A program made the position numbers and the translations under genes. This document shows, in pieces, positions 1 to 8,690 of a DNA stretch of 64,000 nucleotides. The stretch covers positions 1 to 64,000 of the forward strand of contig URQX01000001.1 in NCBI GenBank assembly GCA_900550175.1. The letters are read 5' to 3'. Each line of letters starts with the position of its first letter. Within the stretch, counting starts at the first letter, position 1. Origin of the DNA: an uncultured Veillonella sp. (lineage in GTDB: Bacteria; Bacillota; Negativicutes; Veillonellales; Veillonellaceae). The notes beneath the pieces are model-generated. The model saw only the letters and a program-made list of their open reading frames with translations, was not told where the DNA came from and did not search any database.

Positions 1-117
1 AAAACAATTCAAGCCTCTGTAGCTCGTGACGAAGAGGATATGAAAGCTGGTAAATTAGTACCTAATGAATTTAATATCCTTGTTACACCAGAAGAATTAA
101 AGAAGGAGGCTGAATAA
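1..117 (+). CDS. C-terminal end of a DUF969-type membrane protein (partial)
   Basis: An open frame runs from the window edge to a TAA at 115-117 and encodes 38 residues ending in a charged tail (PEELKKEAE). It stops one base before the DUF979 gene, whose AGGAGG ribosome binding site lies inside this frame, so the two are translationally linked. In Firmicutes, DUF969 and DUF979 membrane proteins commonly occur as a pair beside pyroglutamyl peptidase, which is the order here. The family name therefore rests on context more than on the 38 visible residues. Confidence 0.5.
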   Translation, partial: KTIQASVARDEEDMKAGKLVPNEFNILVTPEELKKEAE

Positions 118-118
118 T

Positions 119-1048
119 ATGTTAGAACTTATCTATAAAATGCAGCCCTTAGATTATGTATACCTTCTCGTAGGGATCATCTTATTTATCTTTGCCATTC
201 AATCATTTTTAGATAAAGAACATAAATATCGTATCGGTACAGGCTTATTCTGGCTCTTGTACAGCGTGTCCTTTATCTTTGGCTCTTATCTATCTAAGGA
301 AATCAATGGCTGGCTCGTTATCGCCATGGCTGCTATCGTCTTGGTAAAACAACTCGGCAAAGGTCATTACTTTGAATCTCCTATTGAATTCAAAAAAGGC
401 GAAGCAGTTCGTATTGGTAATGTTATTTTCGTACCGGCTTTGCTTGTTGGTATCATCACATTCATCATTGGCTTCTTTACTAAATTAGGTGCTCTTGTAG
501 GCATTGGTATTGCCGCAATCATCGCTATGGGTGCGGCTCTTTACATCACTAAGGGTTCATTTAACCAAGGCTTCCATGAAGGTCGTCGTCTTATCGATGC
601 TATCGGTTGGACTGCTATCTTGTCCCAATTATTAGCGGCCCTAGGCTATTTATTTAATTTAGCTGGCGTTGGTAAAATTATCTCCAGTGCTGTAGCTAGT
701 GTGGTGCCTGCAGATAATGTATTCCTCATAGTTGTAGCATACTGCATCGGTATGGTCATCTTCACAATGATCATGGGTAACGCTTTTGCAGCCTTTGCGA
801 TGATTACAAGTGCTATCGGTGTTCCAATGCTCGTTGTAGCTCATGGTGCAAACCCAGCTGCTGTTGGTGCTATCGCAATGCTTGCTGGCTATTGCGGTAC
901 ATTGATGACACCTATGGCGGCAAACTTTAATATCGTACCGGTAGCGCTCCTTGAAATGCGCGACCAATATGGCGTTATTAAAGCCCAACTCCCAATTGCA
1001 TTGATTATGCTCGTATTAAACATCTTATTGATGTATTACTTTATTTAA
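119..1048 (+). CDS. DUF979 family membrane protein (probable 5-oxoproline-linked permease subunit)
   Basis: A 309-residue polytopic membrane protein with about nine hydrophobic segments spread over its length, including glycine/alanine-rich helices around residues 105-150 and 180-275. It looks like the DUF979 family, which pairs with DUF969 and is repeatedly found next to pyroglutamyl peptidase. By that association the pair is thought to move 5-oxoproline or a related compound; transport has not been shown from this sequence. The start at 119 follows the upstream stop by one base and uses AGGAGG at 104-109. The pcp gene follows 117 bases downstream on the same strand. Confidence 0.75.
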   Translation: MLELIYKMQPLDYVYLLVGIILFIFAIQSFLDKEHKYRIGTGLFWLLYSVSFIFGSYLSKEINGWLVIAMAAIVLVKQLGKGHYFESPIEFKKGEAVRIGNVIFVPALLVGIITFIIGFFTKLGALVGIGIAAIIAMGAALYITKGSFNQGFHEGRRLIDAIGWTAILSQLLAALGYLFNLAGVGKIISSAVASVVPADNVFLIVVAYCIGMVIFTMIMGNAFAAFAMITSAIGVPMLVVAHGANPAAVGAIAMLAGYCGTLMTPMAANFNIVPVALLEMRDQYGVIKAQLPIALIMLVLNILLMYYFI

Positions 1049-1165
1049 CCCTTTTCTATGAAAGAACGATATTCTTATGAAACAATATGATAAATCCTTT
1101 TAAGGTTACGTGTCATGTTTGATTATTCTAATGCATCATAAGATATATCGTTATGAGGTAGTGTG

Positions 1166-1819
1166 ATGAAAACAATTTTGATTACCGGTTTTGATCCATT
1201 TGGCGGTGAACCTATTAACCCAGCTTGGGAAGCGGTAAAAACAATGGATGGCTATACTGATGGTGATTATAAGGTAGTGACTCAAATGGTTCCTACTGTA
1301 CGTTATACATCTGTTGATACTGTGAAAGCTGCGGCTGAACAATGCCAACCAGACTTTATTCTATGTGTAGGTCAAGCAGGCGGTCGCCCTGATATTACAG
1401 TAGAACGTGTTGCTATTAACTGCGATGACTTCCGCATTCCAGACAATGGAGGCAATCAACCTGAAGATGAACCTGTTGTTGCTGATGGTCCTAGTGCCTA
1501 TTTTGCAACGTTGCCAATTAAAAATATTGTTAACGCATTGCATCAAAATGGCATTCCTGCAAAGGTTTCTAATACAGCGGGTACCTTTGTATGCAATCAC
1601 TTGATGTATGGCGTGTGTCATTATGCAGCACAAAAAGGCAATATTAAGGCGGGCTTCATGCACATTCCGTACTTGCCATCCCAAGTGGTGGATAAACCAA
1701 ATCAACCAAGTATGGCTGTTGAAACTGTACGTGCCACATTGGAAACCATCGTTCACGTATTAGCTCATGGTGAAAGCTACAAGGCACAAGATATTAACTA
1801 TACTACACCTCATGAATAA
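1166..1819 (+). CDS. pcp: Pyroglutamyl peptidase I (pyrrolidone-carboxylate peptidase)
   Basis: Cytoplasmic cysteine peptidase (family C15) that removes N-terminal pyroglutamate from peptides. From the ATG at 1166 the protein is 217 residues, the usual family length. The catalytic triad is visible as E80 (in GGRPDITVERV), C143 (in TFVCNHLMYG) and H166 (in FMHIPYLP), matching the spacing of characterised enzymes. A GTG lies one codon upstream at 1163, but GAGGTA at 1155-1160 is better spaced for 1166. It sits after the DUF969/DUF979 pair, which suggests joint handling of pyroglutamyl peptides or free 5-oxoproline. Confidence 0.95.
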   Translation: MKTILITGFDPFGGEPINPAWEAVKTMDGYTDGDYKVVTQMVPTVRYTSVDTVKAAAEQCQPDFILCVGQAGGRPDITVERVAINCDDFRIPDNGGNQPEDEPVVADGPSAYFATLPIKNIVNALHQNGIPAKVSNTAGTFVCNHLMYGVCHYAAQKGNIKAGFMHIPYLPSQVVDKPNQPSMAVETVRATLETIVHVLAHGESYKAQDINYTTPHE

Positions 1820-1884
1820 GAGTTTTATAATGTATTTCAGTACATAAAATAACATTAATCTATAAGATATTGTGTGACATCTAT

Positions 1885-2019
1885 ATGAGAGAAGGTCTTG
1901 TAAACTACGTACCATTCCAAAACGTATCTATCGGTGCTTACTATGGCTTCGGTAATAAAGACATGGATGGTAATAAATTAGGTGATTACTGGCGTACAGA
2001 TGTAAACTTCATGTTCTAA
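1885..2019 (+). pseudogene. Remnant of an outer-membrane porin C-terminus
   Basis: A short frame of 44 codons reads like the last two strands of a beta-barrel: an aromatic, alternating segment (VSIGAYYGFGNKDMDGNKLG) followed by YWRTDVNFMF and a stop. A terminal Phe is the BamA-recognition signature of outer-membrane porins, and the style matches OmpM-type porins of Negativicutes. No N-terminal signal, SLH domain or barrel precedes it; the frame is closed by a TAA at 1828-1830. A strong terminator follows directly, as it would after a full gene. I take it as the 3' stub of a deleted porin gene. Confidence 0.6.
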
Positions 2020-2034
2020 TTACATAATCTAAAT

Positions 2035-2079
2035 AAAGCTCGAGTTATATCTAGAAAAGATTTAGCTCGGGCTTTTTTA
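2035..2079 (+). terminator. Rho-independent terminator after the porin stub
   Basis: The arm starting AAGCTCGAG at 2036 pairs with GCTCGGGCTT near 2064-2073, with a few mismatches or G-U pairs, followed by a T-rich tract (TTTTTTATTTT). Confidence 0.75.
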
Positions 2080-2103
2080 TTTTCAATAATCATTATAAAT
2101 TTT

Positions 2104-2144
2104 AAATACCTACTATTGACATAGGTATTTAAATAATGTAATAT
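2104..2144 (+). promoter_or_regulatory. Promoter with palindromic operator upstream of the glutathionyl-hydroquinone-reductase-like gene
   Basis: A consensus -35 TTGACA (2116-2121) and -10 TAATAT (2139-2144) are separated by 17 bases. A perfect 9-bp inverted repeat, AAATACCTA (2104-2112) and TAGGTATTT (2122-2130), brackets the -35 with a 9-base spacer. This is a typical dimeric repressor site. The regulator is not encoded next to it, and I infer repression at this promoter only from the geometry. The leader to the start codon is about 100 bases. Confidence 0.7.
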
Positions 2145-2250
2145 AGTCACATAATCATATTAAATTAGTAGGAATAAGTGAGGGATATCACAGTAGCTTT
2201 CAAAATAAGAATTGTAAAGCGAATAGAGATGACCTCTATAGGAGTATAGA

Positions 2251-3366
2251 ATGAGTGAACACGTAGATGTAAGTAACATCAAGGATCCTAGTATCGCGGC
2301 AGCTCGAAAAGAAGTTGAGTTCCAACGTGCTATGAATCCTTGTCCTATCGATTTTTCTGAGTTTCAGTCTAGTAACCCTCGTTCTCAAGGGGAACAAAAG
2401 GAGTATGAAGGTAAAGATGCATCGAATTTTAACCGTCGTCAAAAATATTCTGATAGCGAAGAACCTCAATTCACAACACCTTTTGGCAGTGAACCAGGGT
2501 TTTTACCTGTAGAAAAAGACCGTTACCGTCTTGTATGGTCTAAGCATTGTCCTTGGGCTCACCGCATTGCCATTGCCATTGATTTACTTGGCCTAGATAC
2601 AGTAATTTCTAAAGGCACGGTTGATCCATTGCGTCCAGCAGGCGTTATTGCAGACTGGTTCTTTACCCTTGATAAAGACGAAAAGGACCCTGTATTGGGC
2701 ATTCACGCCCTAGGTGAAGCGTACCGCAAAGGCGACCCTAACTACGACGCACGTTCCACAGTACCAGCTATCGTAGATGTTACAACTGGTGCGGTAGTAA
2801 ACAACGATTACCATGCGTTGACCACAGAATTAGCATTGGGATTCAAAGATTTCATCTCTCCTGATGCTCCAGATATTTACCCCGAAGAATTGCGTGCCGA
2901 TATCGATGCATTGAACGTTATCATCTACGCTGACTTCAACTTGGCGGTAAACTTGGCAGCTCTCGTAACAAACCAAAAAGATTACGAATACTACTATGAC
3001 CGTATCTTTGCTCGCTTAGACTGGCTCGAAGAACGCCTTAGCAAGCAACGTTACTTGATGGGCGATACGATTACAGATCCAGACATTCGTATCTTCCCAA
3101 CATTGGCACGCTTTGACCTCGTATTCTACCAAAAATACTTGGTTAATAAAAAACGCCTCGTAGACTATCCAAACCTTTGGAACTACGCGAAGGACTTATA
3201 CTCCAACCCAGCATTCGGCGGTACAACAGACTTTGACTCCATGCGTAAACGTTTCTACTATGTAGACCATACGCCATTTGAAGATCTACCACGCCTCATT
3301 CCAAAAGGTCCAGACGACTCCATTTGGTTAGAACCAAATGACCGTGCTGAAAAATTTGGTAAATAA
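2251..3366 (+). CDS. Glutathionyl-hydroquinone reductase-like protein (Xi-class GST fold)
   Basis: A 371-residue cytoplasmic protein with a thioredoxin-fold N-terminal domain carrying C100-P101-W102 in the motif SKHCPWAHR, followed by an all-helical GST C-terminal domain from about residue 200. The Cys-Pro-Trp active site, the total length and the DPDIRIFPTLARFD block match the YqjG/PcpF family, which reduces glutathionyl-hydroquinones. Whether this organism makes glutathione is unclear, so the physiological thiol is unknown. It appears monocistronic, driven by the promoter at 2116-2144, whose operator suggests induction by a redox or quinone signal. Confidence 0.85.
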   Translation: MSEHVDVSNIKDPSIAAARKEVEFQRAMNPCPIDFSEFQSSNPRSQGEQKEYEGKDASNFNRRQKYSDSEEPQFTTPFGSEPGFLPVEKDRYRLVWSKHCPWAHRIAIAIDLLGLDTVISKGTVDPLRPAGVIADWFFTLDKDEKDPVLGIHALGEAYRKGDPNYDARSTVPAIVDVTTGAVVNNDYHALTTELALGFKDFISPDAPDIYPEELRADIDALNVIIYADFNLAVNLAALVTNQKDYEYYYDRIFARLDWLEERLSKQRYLMGDTITDPDIRIFPTLARFDLVFYQKYLVNKKRLVDYPNLWNYAKDLYSNPAFGGTTDFDSMRKRFYYVDHTPFEDLPRLIPKGPDDSIWLEPNDRAEKFGK

Positions 3367-3466
3367 TTAAATTAATAATTAGATAGATCATTAGTTGGAT
3401 AAATGTATCATTGCTAAATATTTGATAGAGTATCTATTCAATTATAAATAGCTCAAAGGAGGGCCC

Positions 3467-4945
3467 ATGGATTCAGTAACACAGACGATTGTGAACTACA
3501 TAGAACAAACGGATGTGACGAACCGTGAGGACCTCCTGTCAGTGGCTCGCATTGCTTTTCTAGATTATTTAGCATCCTTAGCCTCTGCTGAGGAGGAGCA
3601 AGCCGTTCAGGACTTAGCTCGCTTTATAGGGACTGATCAAAATATAACTGTTAATCAGGATACATCTACTAATCAGAATAAAACAGCTCATGTAGATGGT
3701 TATGAGAGTAATTCGACCGTTAGACGAGCCGACAAGGCTATGTATTATGGTTTTGCCTCTCATTATCTAGATTTTGATGATGCCCAGGCAAATTTGGCGG
3801 GTCACTTCAGTACTGTTTTATACTCTGCTTTACTGGCAGTGCTCGAGCCGAATGATACGTGGCATGATTTCTTCCGGGCCTATATCATTGGTGCTGAGCT
3901 AGAGGGAATCATTGGTTCCCTCATCAATCCTGCCCATCGGACCCAAGGATGGCATTCTACGGGGACCGTTGGTGTTATTGGGGCGGCGGCCGCTATAGGC
4001 GCTTTGCGAGGCCTTCATGGTGAAAGCTTGGCTCAGCTCCTGTCTCTGGCTGCCACTCAATCGGCGGGCATGTTCTTTCAAAGTGGTACAGATGGTAAGC
4101 CGCTCCATGCGGGACTAGCAGCACGCAATGGTGTATGGGCTTACGAACTGTTGCAATATACATCACTTCAAACAAGCACAAAACCGTTTGACCCTGAACG
4201 GGGTTGGTTTAAAACCATCGGTAATATTACTGTTACATCAAATGATATTGTTAGCCGTTGGCTTGCACCAGGGCAACTCATTGACCCTGGCTTATGGATG
4301 AAAGTCCACCCTTATTGCTCGGCAGCCATTTGTGGCGCTGAAGCAGCTGAAACCGTGGCACATAGTATATATACTACATCTTCTTCGTATGTGTCTAAGC
4401 ACTACAACGTTTCACCAGATGCAGAGGAACAAGGTAAACGTAGACTATGTGCCACCCTCGTTTCCTCCCTTTGGGATGATATAGATAGAGTTACTGTACA
4501 CTTCCCGCTTGGTGCTGATACGGCATTGCGCTATACATCGCCAATAACAGGTCGAGAAGGTCAGTTTTCTATAGAGTACATCGTGTACCAAGTCCTCGCC
4601 TATGGGGCGGTACAGGATGAACTATTTAAGATAGATACCATAGACCAATCAGTACGAGACTATATGTCGCGTATAGAGCGGGTCTATGATTTGCCGAAGG
4701 TATCCCAAACAGAGCGGATTACAAAAGTAACCGTTACATTGAAAAATGGAGAAACTTTCACAGAGACGGTGAACAATCCGAAAGGATCGCCGAATAATCC
4801 TCTTACATTAGAGGATATACGCATTAAGCTTGGCCTCACGTTGAAGGCTGACCAAATAGATAGAATAATGGAGGCTTTTACCCGTACAAATGAGGTGGAG
4901 CCATTCTTGCAAACATTGCGAAAAGAAGGAGTTTTACATGTTTAA
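3467..4945 (+). CDS. MmgE/PrpD family protein
   Basis: A 492-residue cytoplasmic protein of the MmgE/PrpD fold, which includes 2-methylcitrate dehydratase, cis-aconitate decarboxylase and iminodisuccinate epimerase. Visible family features are the helical N-terminal half with YGFASHYLDFDDA and GAELEGIIG, the GWHSTGT block, and KVHPYCSA with the sheet domain after it. AAGGAGGG lies just before the ATG. Its 3' end overlaps the amino acid binding protein gene by 8 bases, so it belongs to the ABC importer operon and probably acts on the imported compound. The exact substrate cannot be read from sequence. Confidence 0.85.
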   Translation: MDSVTQTIVNYIEQTDVTNREDLLSVARIAFLDYLASLASAEEEQAVQDLARFIGTDQNITVNQDTSTNQNKTAHVDGYESNSTVRRADKAMYYGFASHYLDFDDAQANLAGHFSTVLYSALLAVLEPNDTWHDFFRAYIIGAELEGIIGSLINPAHRTQGWHSTGTVGVIGAAAAIGALRGLHGESLAQLLSLAATQSAGMFFQSGTDGKPLHAGLAARNGVWAYELLQYTSLQTSTKPFDPERGWFKTIGNITVTSNDIVSRWLAPGQLIDPGLWMKVHPYCSAAICGAEAAETVAHSIYTTSSSYVSKHYNVSPDAEEQGKRRLCATLVSSLWDDIDRVTVHFPLGADTALRYTSPITGREGQFSIEYIVYQVLAYGAVQDELFKIDTIDQSVRDYMSRIERVYDLPKVSQTERITKVTVTLKNGETFTETVNNPKGSPNNPLTLEDIRIKLGLTLKADQIDRIMEAFTRTNEVEPFLQTLRKEGVLHV

Positions 4946-5777
4946 TACAAAGAAATTGACGAAATTATTCGCCATCGGCGCATTGGCACTAGGCGTGCTC
5001 GTGGTAGCTGGTTGCGGCGATGATACATCTAAGGAGACGAAAGTAAATCCAGATGCCAAAGTGATTAACGTAGCTACACGCGGTACAGTTCGTCCTTATT
5101 CCTACACAGATGATAACGGCAACCTTACAGGTTTTGACGTGGAATTGTTGAAAGAAATTGAACGTCGTAATCCAGACCTTCACTTCAACTTCAAACCGAT
5201 GGCTGTTGATGCTGCCTTCGTAGCGATGGATGCAGGCCAAGTGGACATGATTGCGAACCAAATGCGTCGTAACCCAACTCGTGAAGCAAAATACTACTAC
5301 ACAAATGAGGTTAATAACTACTCCACACGTAAATTAGTGGTGAAAAATGACCGCAATGACATTTCTAAATTAGATGATTTGAAAGGCAAAAAAATCGCCG
5401 TTACTACATCCTCTGAGTTCAACGAATTGGTAAAACAATTCAACGAAACAGCTAATCCACCAATCGACATTATCTACACAGATAAAGCAGGTGCTGAAAC
5501 ATTGAACCTCGTTGCTACTGGTCGTGCCGATGCAGCAGGTGAATACGAATACGTAATTAATTCTGCTATTAAGGACCGTGGCTTACCACTCAAAGCCGTA
5601 GGCGATGTATTGGCAGTAGTACCAACATACTTCTTGTCTAAACGGACAGATGATATGAAACAAGTAAACGAAAAAATCGATAAAACGATGAAAGAAATGC
5701 GTGCTGATGGTACGTTGAAAAAACTTTCTGAACAATATCTTGGTGGGGATTACACATTCGATCCAACACAAAAATAA
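4938..5777 (+). CDS. Polar amino acid ABC transporter substrate-binding lipoprotein
   Basis: A family 3 periplasmic binding protein of 279 residues. A lipoprotein signal peptide ends in the lipobox VAGC with the acylated cysteine at residue 26. The mature part shows the type-II binding fold: INVATRGTVRPYSYTDDNG, then GFDVELLKEIERR and the MDAGQVDMIANQM hinge region. The start at 4938 lies inside the upstream MmgE/PrpD gene, with AGAAGGAG just ahead of it. It presents substrate to the two permeases and ATPase that follow. Confidence 0.92.
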   Translation: MFNTKKLTKLFAIGALALGVLVVAGCGDDTSKETKVNPDAKVINVATRGTVRPYSYTDDNGNLTGFDVELLKEIERRNPDLHFNFKPMAVDAAFVAMDAGQVDMIANQMRRNPTREAKYYYTNEVNNYSTRKLVVKNDRNDISKLDDLKGKKIAVTTSSEFNELVKQFNETANPPIDIIYTDKAGAETLNLVATGRADAAGEYEYVINSAIKDRGLPLKAVGDVLAVVPTYFLSKRTDDMKQVNEKIDKTMKEMRADGTLKKLSEQYLGGDYTFDPTQK

Positions 5778-5782
5778 CGAAT

Positions 5783-5800
5783 AGGCCGCCTTGGCGGCCT
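5783..5800 (+). promoter_or_regulatory. GC-rich hairpin between binding protein and permease genes
   Basis: AGGCCGCC and GGCGGCCT form a perfect 8-bp inverted repeat with almost no spacer. No T-tract follows, so it is not a convincing terminator. In binding-protein operons such hairpins often protect the upstream mRNA and give the binding protein higher expression than the permeases; this role is inferred. Confidence 0.6.
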
Positions 5801-5832
5801 TATTCTATTATGTCTAGAAGCGAGGTGCTACT

Positions 5833-6549
5833 GTGGGCAAGTATTTTGATGTGTCCTACATGATCCAAGCGTTTCCACAGCTCTTGAATTATGTGCACGT
5901 AACGGTGCTCATCACCGTTATTTCTGCCATCTTAGGTGTTATATTAGGCTCTATTATAGCTATCATTCGCCTCAAGAAGGTACCAGTATTAAACCAATTA
6001 TTTATCGTATTTATCTCCTTTATGCGGGGCACGCCATTCTTGGTACAGCTCTTCCTCATATACTTTGGGGTGCCAGAAATCATGTCCCATATGGGCCTTA
6101 ACATGAAAAATGTGCCGGGCCTCGTATTTGTATATGCCGTGTTTACATTGCATATCGCAGCGTATAGTGCCGAAATCATGCGCTCCAGTATTGATGCGGT
6201 TGCGCCTGGTGAGAAGGAAGCCGCTAAAAGTCTTGGGATGACCGAGTTCCAAAGCTATGTGCGCATCATCTTGCCGCAGGCTTTCACCATGAGCATTCCA
6301 CCGTTGACGAACCTCGTTATCGGCATGTTGAAAGGGACGGCGCTCATCTTTAACGTCGGCGTTGTAGATATGATGCGTAAGGCGGACCTCATGGGCGGCA
6401 ATAGTCAGCGCTATCTTGAATTATTCGTAGATGCAGCCATCATTTATGGCATTTTAATTATCATCGTGTCCCTCTTGGGCCGATTGCTTGAAAAACGTTT
6501 TACCGTTGCGGGCAAGGAAACGCAACGCATTTTGATCAGTGAGGAGTAG
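5833..6549 (+). CDS. Amino acid ABC transporter permease (HisMQ type), first subunit
   Basis: A 238-residue inner-membrane permease with about five transmembrane helices. The coupling (EAA) loop is clear: SSIDAVAPGEKEAAKSLGMTEF. FMRGTPFLVQLFLIYFG is a hallmark of polar amino acid permeases. It starts with GTG at 5833 behind GAGGTG. A second, different permease follows after six bases, so the channel is probably a heterodimer. Confidence 0.9.
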   Translation: MGKYFDVSYMIQAFPQLLNYVHVTVLITVISAILGVILGSIIAIIRLKKVPVLNQLFIVFISFMRGTPFLVQLFLIYFGVPEIMSHMGLNMKNVPGLVFVYAVFTLHIAAYSAEIMRSSIDAVAPGEKEAAKSLGMTEFQSYVRIILPQAFTMSIPPLTNLVIGMLKGTALIFNVGVVDMMRKADLMGGNSQRYLELFVDAAIIYGILIIIVSLLGRLLEKRFTVAGKETQRILISEE

Positions 6550-6555
6550 GGGCGT

Positions 6556-7272
6556 ATGGGACATATAATTGATTCAACCTATATTTATGGCACCTTCTTT
6601 GCTGTCATTCCTTATGTGAAAGTAACCCTCATGATTACCTTCCTCAGCGTTGGTTTGGGTGCAATCCTAGGGTTATTAAGTTGCGTGCTACAACAAAATA
6701 AAGTACCTGTGCTCAGTCAGCTCAGCTACTTGTACGTATTGTTGTGCCGTAGTATTCCGAACATGGTTCTCTTATACCTCGTGTACTATGGCTTGCCAAT
6801 TCTTTTCCTCGCCTTAGAGGATCAAACAGGGGTGCATGTGCCTTTTGAAAAGGTGCCAGCTACCTTCGTAGCCGTTGTAGGCTTAACCTTGCATACAGGG
6901 GCCTATTTGAGTGAAATCTTCCGGGCTGCCTTGCAATCTGTACCGAAAGGTCAAATGGAAGCGGCTCAGGCCATCGGTATGACTTGGTTCCAAGCGTTCC
7001 GTCGCATTGTATTGCCGCAAGCGACAGTCTTTGCGTTGCCACTATTTACGAACCAATTCCTTAACACCATGAAGAGTACTAGTATCGTATTTGTCATCAC
7101 TGTTATTGAATTGTTTGGCGCTGCAAAGTTATATACAGAGGAAAATTCGCAGTATTTTGAGGCCTACATCGTGGTGGCCGGTCTATTCTGGGTGATGGGG
7201 ATTGTCTTTGAATTTATCTTCCATCGTTTAGAAGTCTATGCAAGCAAGTATAAACGAGGTAATGCATTATGA
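6556..7272 (+). CDS. Amino acid ABC transporter permease (HisMQ type), second subunit
   Basis: A 238-residue inner-membrane permease, paralogous to its upstream neighbour. It has the family signature [19 protein letters not shown] and the EAA loop [20 protein letters not shown]. Its last four bases overlap the start of the ATPase gene (ATGA), so the two are translationally coupled. Confidence 0.9.
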   Translation: MGHIIDSTYIYGTFFAVIPYVKVTLMITFLSVGLGAILGLLSCVLQQNKVPVLSQLSYLYVLLCRSIPNMVLLYLVYYGLPILFLALEDQTGVHVPFEKVPATFVAVVGLTLHTGAYLSEIFRAALQSVPKGQMEAAQAIGMTWFQAFRRIVLPQATVFALPLFTNQFLNTMKSTSIVFVITVIELFGAAKLYTEENSQYFEAYIVVAGLFWVMGIVFEFIFHRLEVYASKYKRGNAL

Positions 7273-8042
7273 TAGATATTAAACAAGTTCACAAATCCTT
7301 CGGGAACCGTGAAATTTTAAAGGGCATCGACCTACATGTGCCAACAGGGTCTGTAACGGTTATCCTCGGCCCATCTGGCAGTGGTAAGACGACGTTCCTT
7401 AGAACGCTCAATTTCCTTGAAAAGGCCGATGCTGGGACGATGCAGTTAAACGATATTTCTGTAGACCTACATAAAGCATCTAACAAGGAAATTTTAAACG
7501 TACGCCGCAATACATCCATGGTGTTCCAGTCTTATAACTTATTCTCTAACAAGACTGTTATTGAAAACATCATGGAAGGCCTTGTAACAGTTAAGAAGAT
7601 GAAAAAATCTGAAGCCCGTGACATCGCGCAACGCTTCCTCAAGGAAGTAGGCATGGAAGGCTATGATGATTACTATCCTGTACAACTTTCAGGGGGGCAA
7701 CAACAACGTATCGGCATCGCTCGTGCCCTTGCGATGGATCCAGAGGTTATCATCTTTGACGAACCTACATCTGCCCTCGACCCAGAGCTCGTAGGAGAAG
7801 TATTGGCTGTTATCCGTAAAATTGCTAAAGAGTTAGAGGTAACGATGATCATCGTTACTCACGAAATTGGTTTTGCTAAAGAAGTGGCTGACCAAGTAGT
7901 CTTCATGGAAGGCGGCGTCATCGTAGAACAAGGTGATCCTAAAGTGGTCCTTGAACATCCAAAAGAAGAACGGACACGTAAATTCTTGAGCCGTTACCTT
8001 ACACTCGATAGCGAATTGCCTCTAGATAGCGCAGCACTTTAA
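7269..8042 (+). CDS. Amino acid ABC transporter ATP-binding protein
   Basis: A 257-residue ATPase of the polar amino acid uptake (GlnQ/HisP) family. Motifs in order: Walker [10 protein letters not shown] near residue 34, Q-loop FQSYNLF, signature LSGGQQQR, Walker [14 protein letters not shown], and the H-loop in IIVTHE. It powers the two permeases upstream and closes the transport set; an acetyltransferase gene follows after 12 bases. Confidence 0.95.
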   Translation: MIDIKQVHKSFGNREILKGIDLHVPTGSVTVILGPSGSGKTTFLRTLNFLEKADAGTMQLNDISVDLHKASNKEILNVRRNTSMVFQSYNLFSNKTVIENIMEGLVTVKKMKKSEARDIAQRFLKEVGMEGYDDYYPVQLSGGQQQRIGIARALAMDPEVIIFDEPTSALDPELVGEVLAVIRKIAKELEVTMIIVTHEIGFAKEVADQVVFMEGGVIVEQGDPKVVLEHPKEERTRKFLSRYLTLDSELPLDSAAL

Positions 8043-8054
8043 ACGAGGTACATA

Positions 8055-8537
8055 ATGAAAGAATTTAGACAATTAACTGTAGATGATGCGGCTGAGTATC
8101 ACGAAGTGTTGATTGCGGGATATGCAGAGAATAAGAACTATCCTATATCCTTTGATGCCATAAACTTTAGCCAAGAAGAGTCTCGTGCATGGATTTTAAA
8201 ATATCCTGTGTATGGCCTCTACGTAGATGGCTCTTTGGTATGCTCTATTTCATTCCGCATGCCTTGGATACAAAAGGCGACGCCAGATGTATACCCGCAC
8301 ATTGCACACTTTGTGACGGCCCCAGAACATAAAGGAAAGGGCTATGCTCGTGAAGTCCTCGCCGAAGCAGAAGACCTACTCCGCAACGTATATAAAACAC
8401 CAGCCGTAACACTTGGTACTGCTGCAGAACACCCATGGCTTGCTAAGATGTATGAAGACTTTGGGTTTAAAGAATACAAACGAGTACAACTACCAGGAAA
8501 AGTGCACACTACTATATTTTTTAAGAAAACATTGTAA
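8055..8537 (+). CDS. GNAT family N-acetyltransferase
   Basis: A 160-residue protein with the GNAT fold: beta-strand YGLYVDGSLVCSISFRMP, then the acetyl-CoA loop APEHKGKGYAREVLAEAE (Q/R-x-x-G-x-G/A type) and the late WLAKMYEDFGFKEYKR segment. GAGGT lies at 8044-8048. As the last gene of the amino acid importer operon it may acetylate the imported compound or a product of the MmgE/PrpD enzyme; the substrate is unknown. Confidence 0.85.
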   Translation: MKEFRQLTVDDAAEYHEVLIAGYAENKNYPISFDAINFSQEESRAWILKYPVYGLYVDGSLVCSISFRMPWIQKATPDVYPHIAHFVTAPEHKGKGYAREVLAEAEDLLRNVYKTPAVTLGTAAEHPWLAKMYEDFGFKEYKRVQLPGKVHTTIFFKKTL

Positions 8538-8568
8538 GAGGAACTCTAATTTGGAGTTCTACAATACA

Positions 8569-8612
8569 AATAGCGACTAGTTAAGATAATCAACTAGTCG
8601 CTATTTTATTTT
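8569..8612 (+). terminator. Strong terminator of the amino acid importer operon
   Basis: A perfect 14-bp stem, AATAGCGACTAGTT (8569-8582) and AACTAGTCGCTATT (8592-8605), is followed by TTATTTTT. A smaller hairpin (GAACTC/GAGTTC, 8541-8559) precedes it. Confidence 0.9.
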
Positions 8613-8690
8613 TACCTCTAGTTACTATTTTGTTAATACATGTAATGTTATAATAAATGAAAATGTTACTATTTGTGGAGTGTGAATAGG

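Noticed and set aside
5783..5800. Hairpin considered as terminator
   Set aside because: No T-tract follows and the operon continues; kept only as a likely mRNA-stability hairpin.
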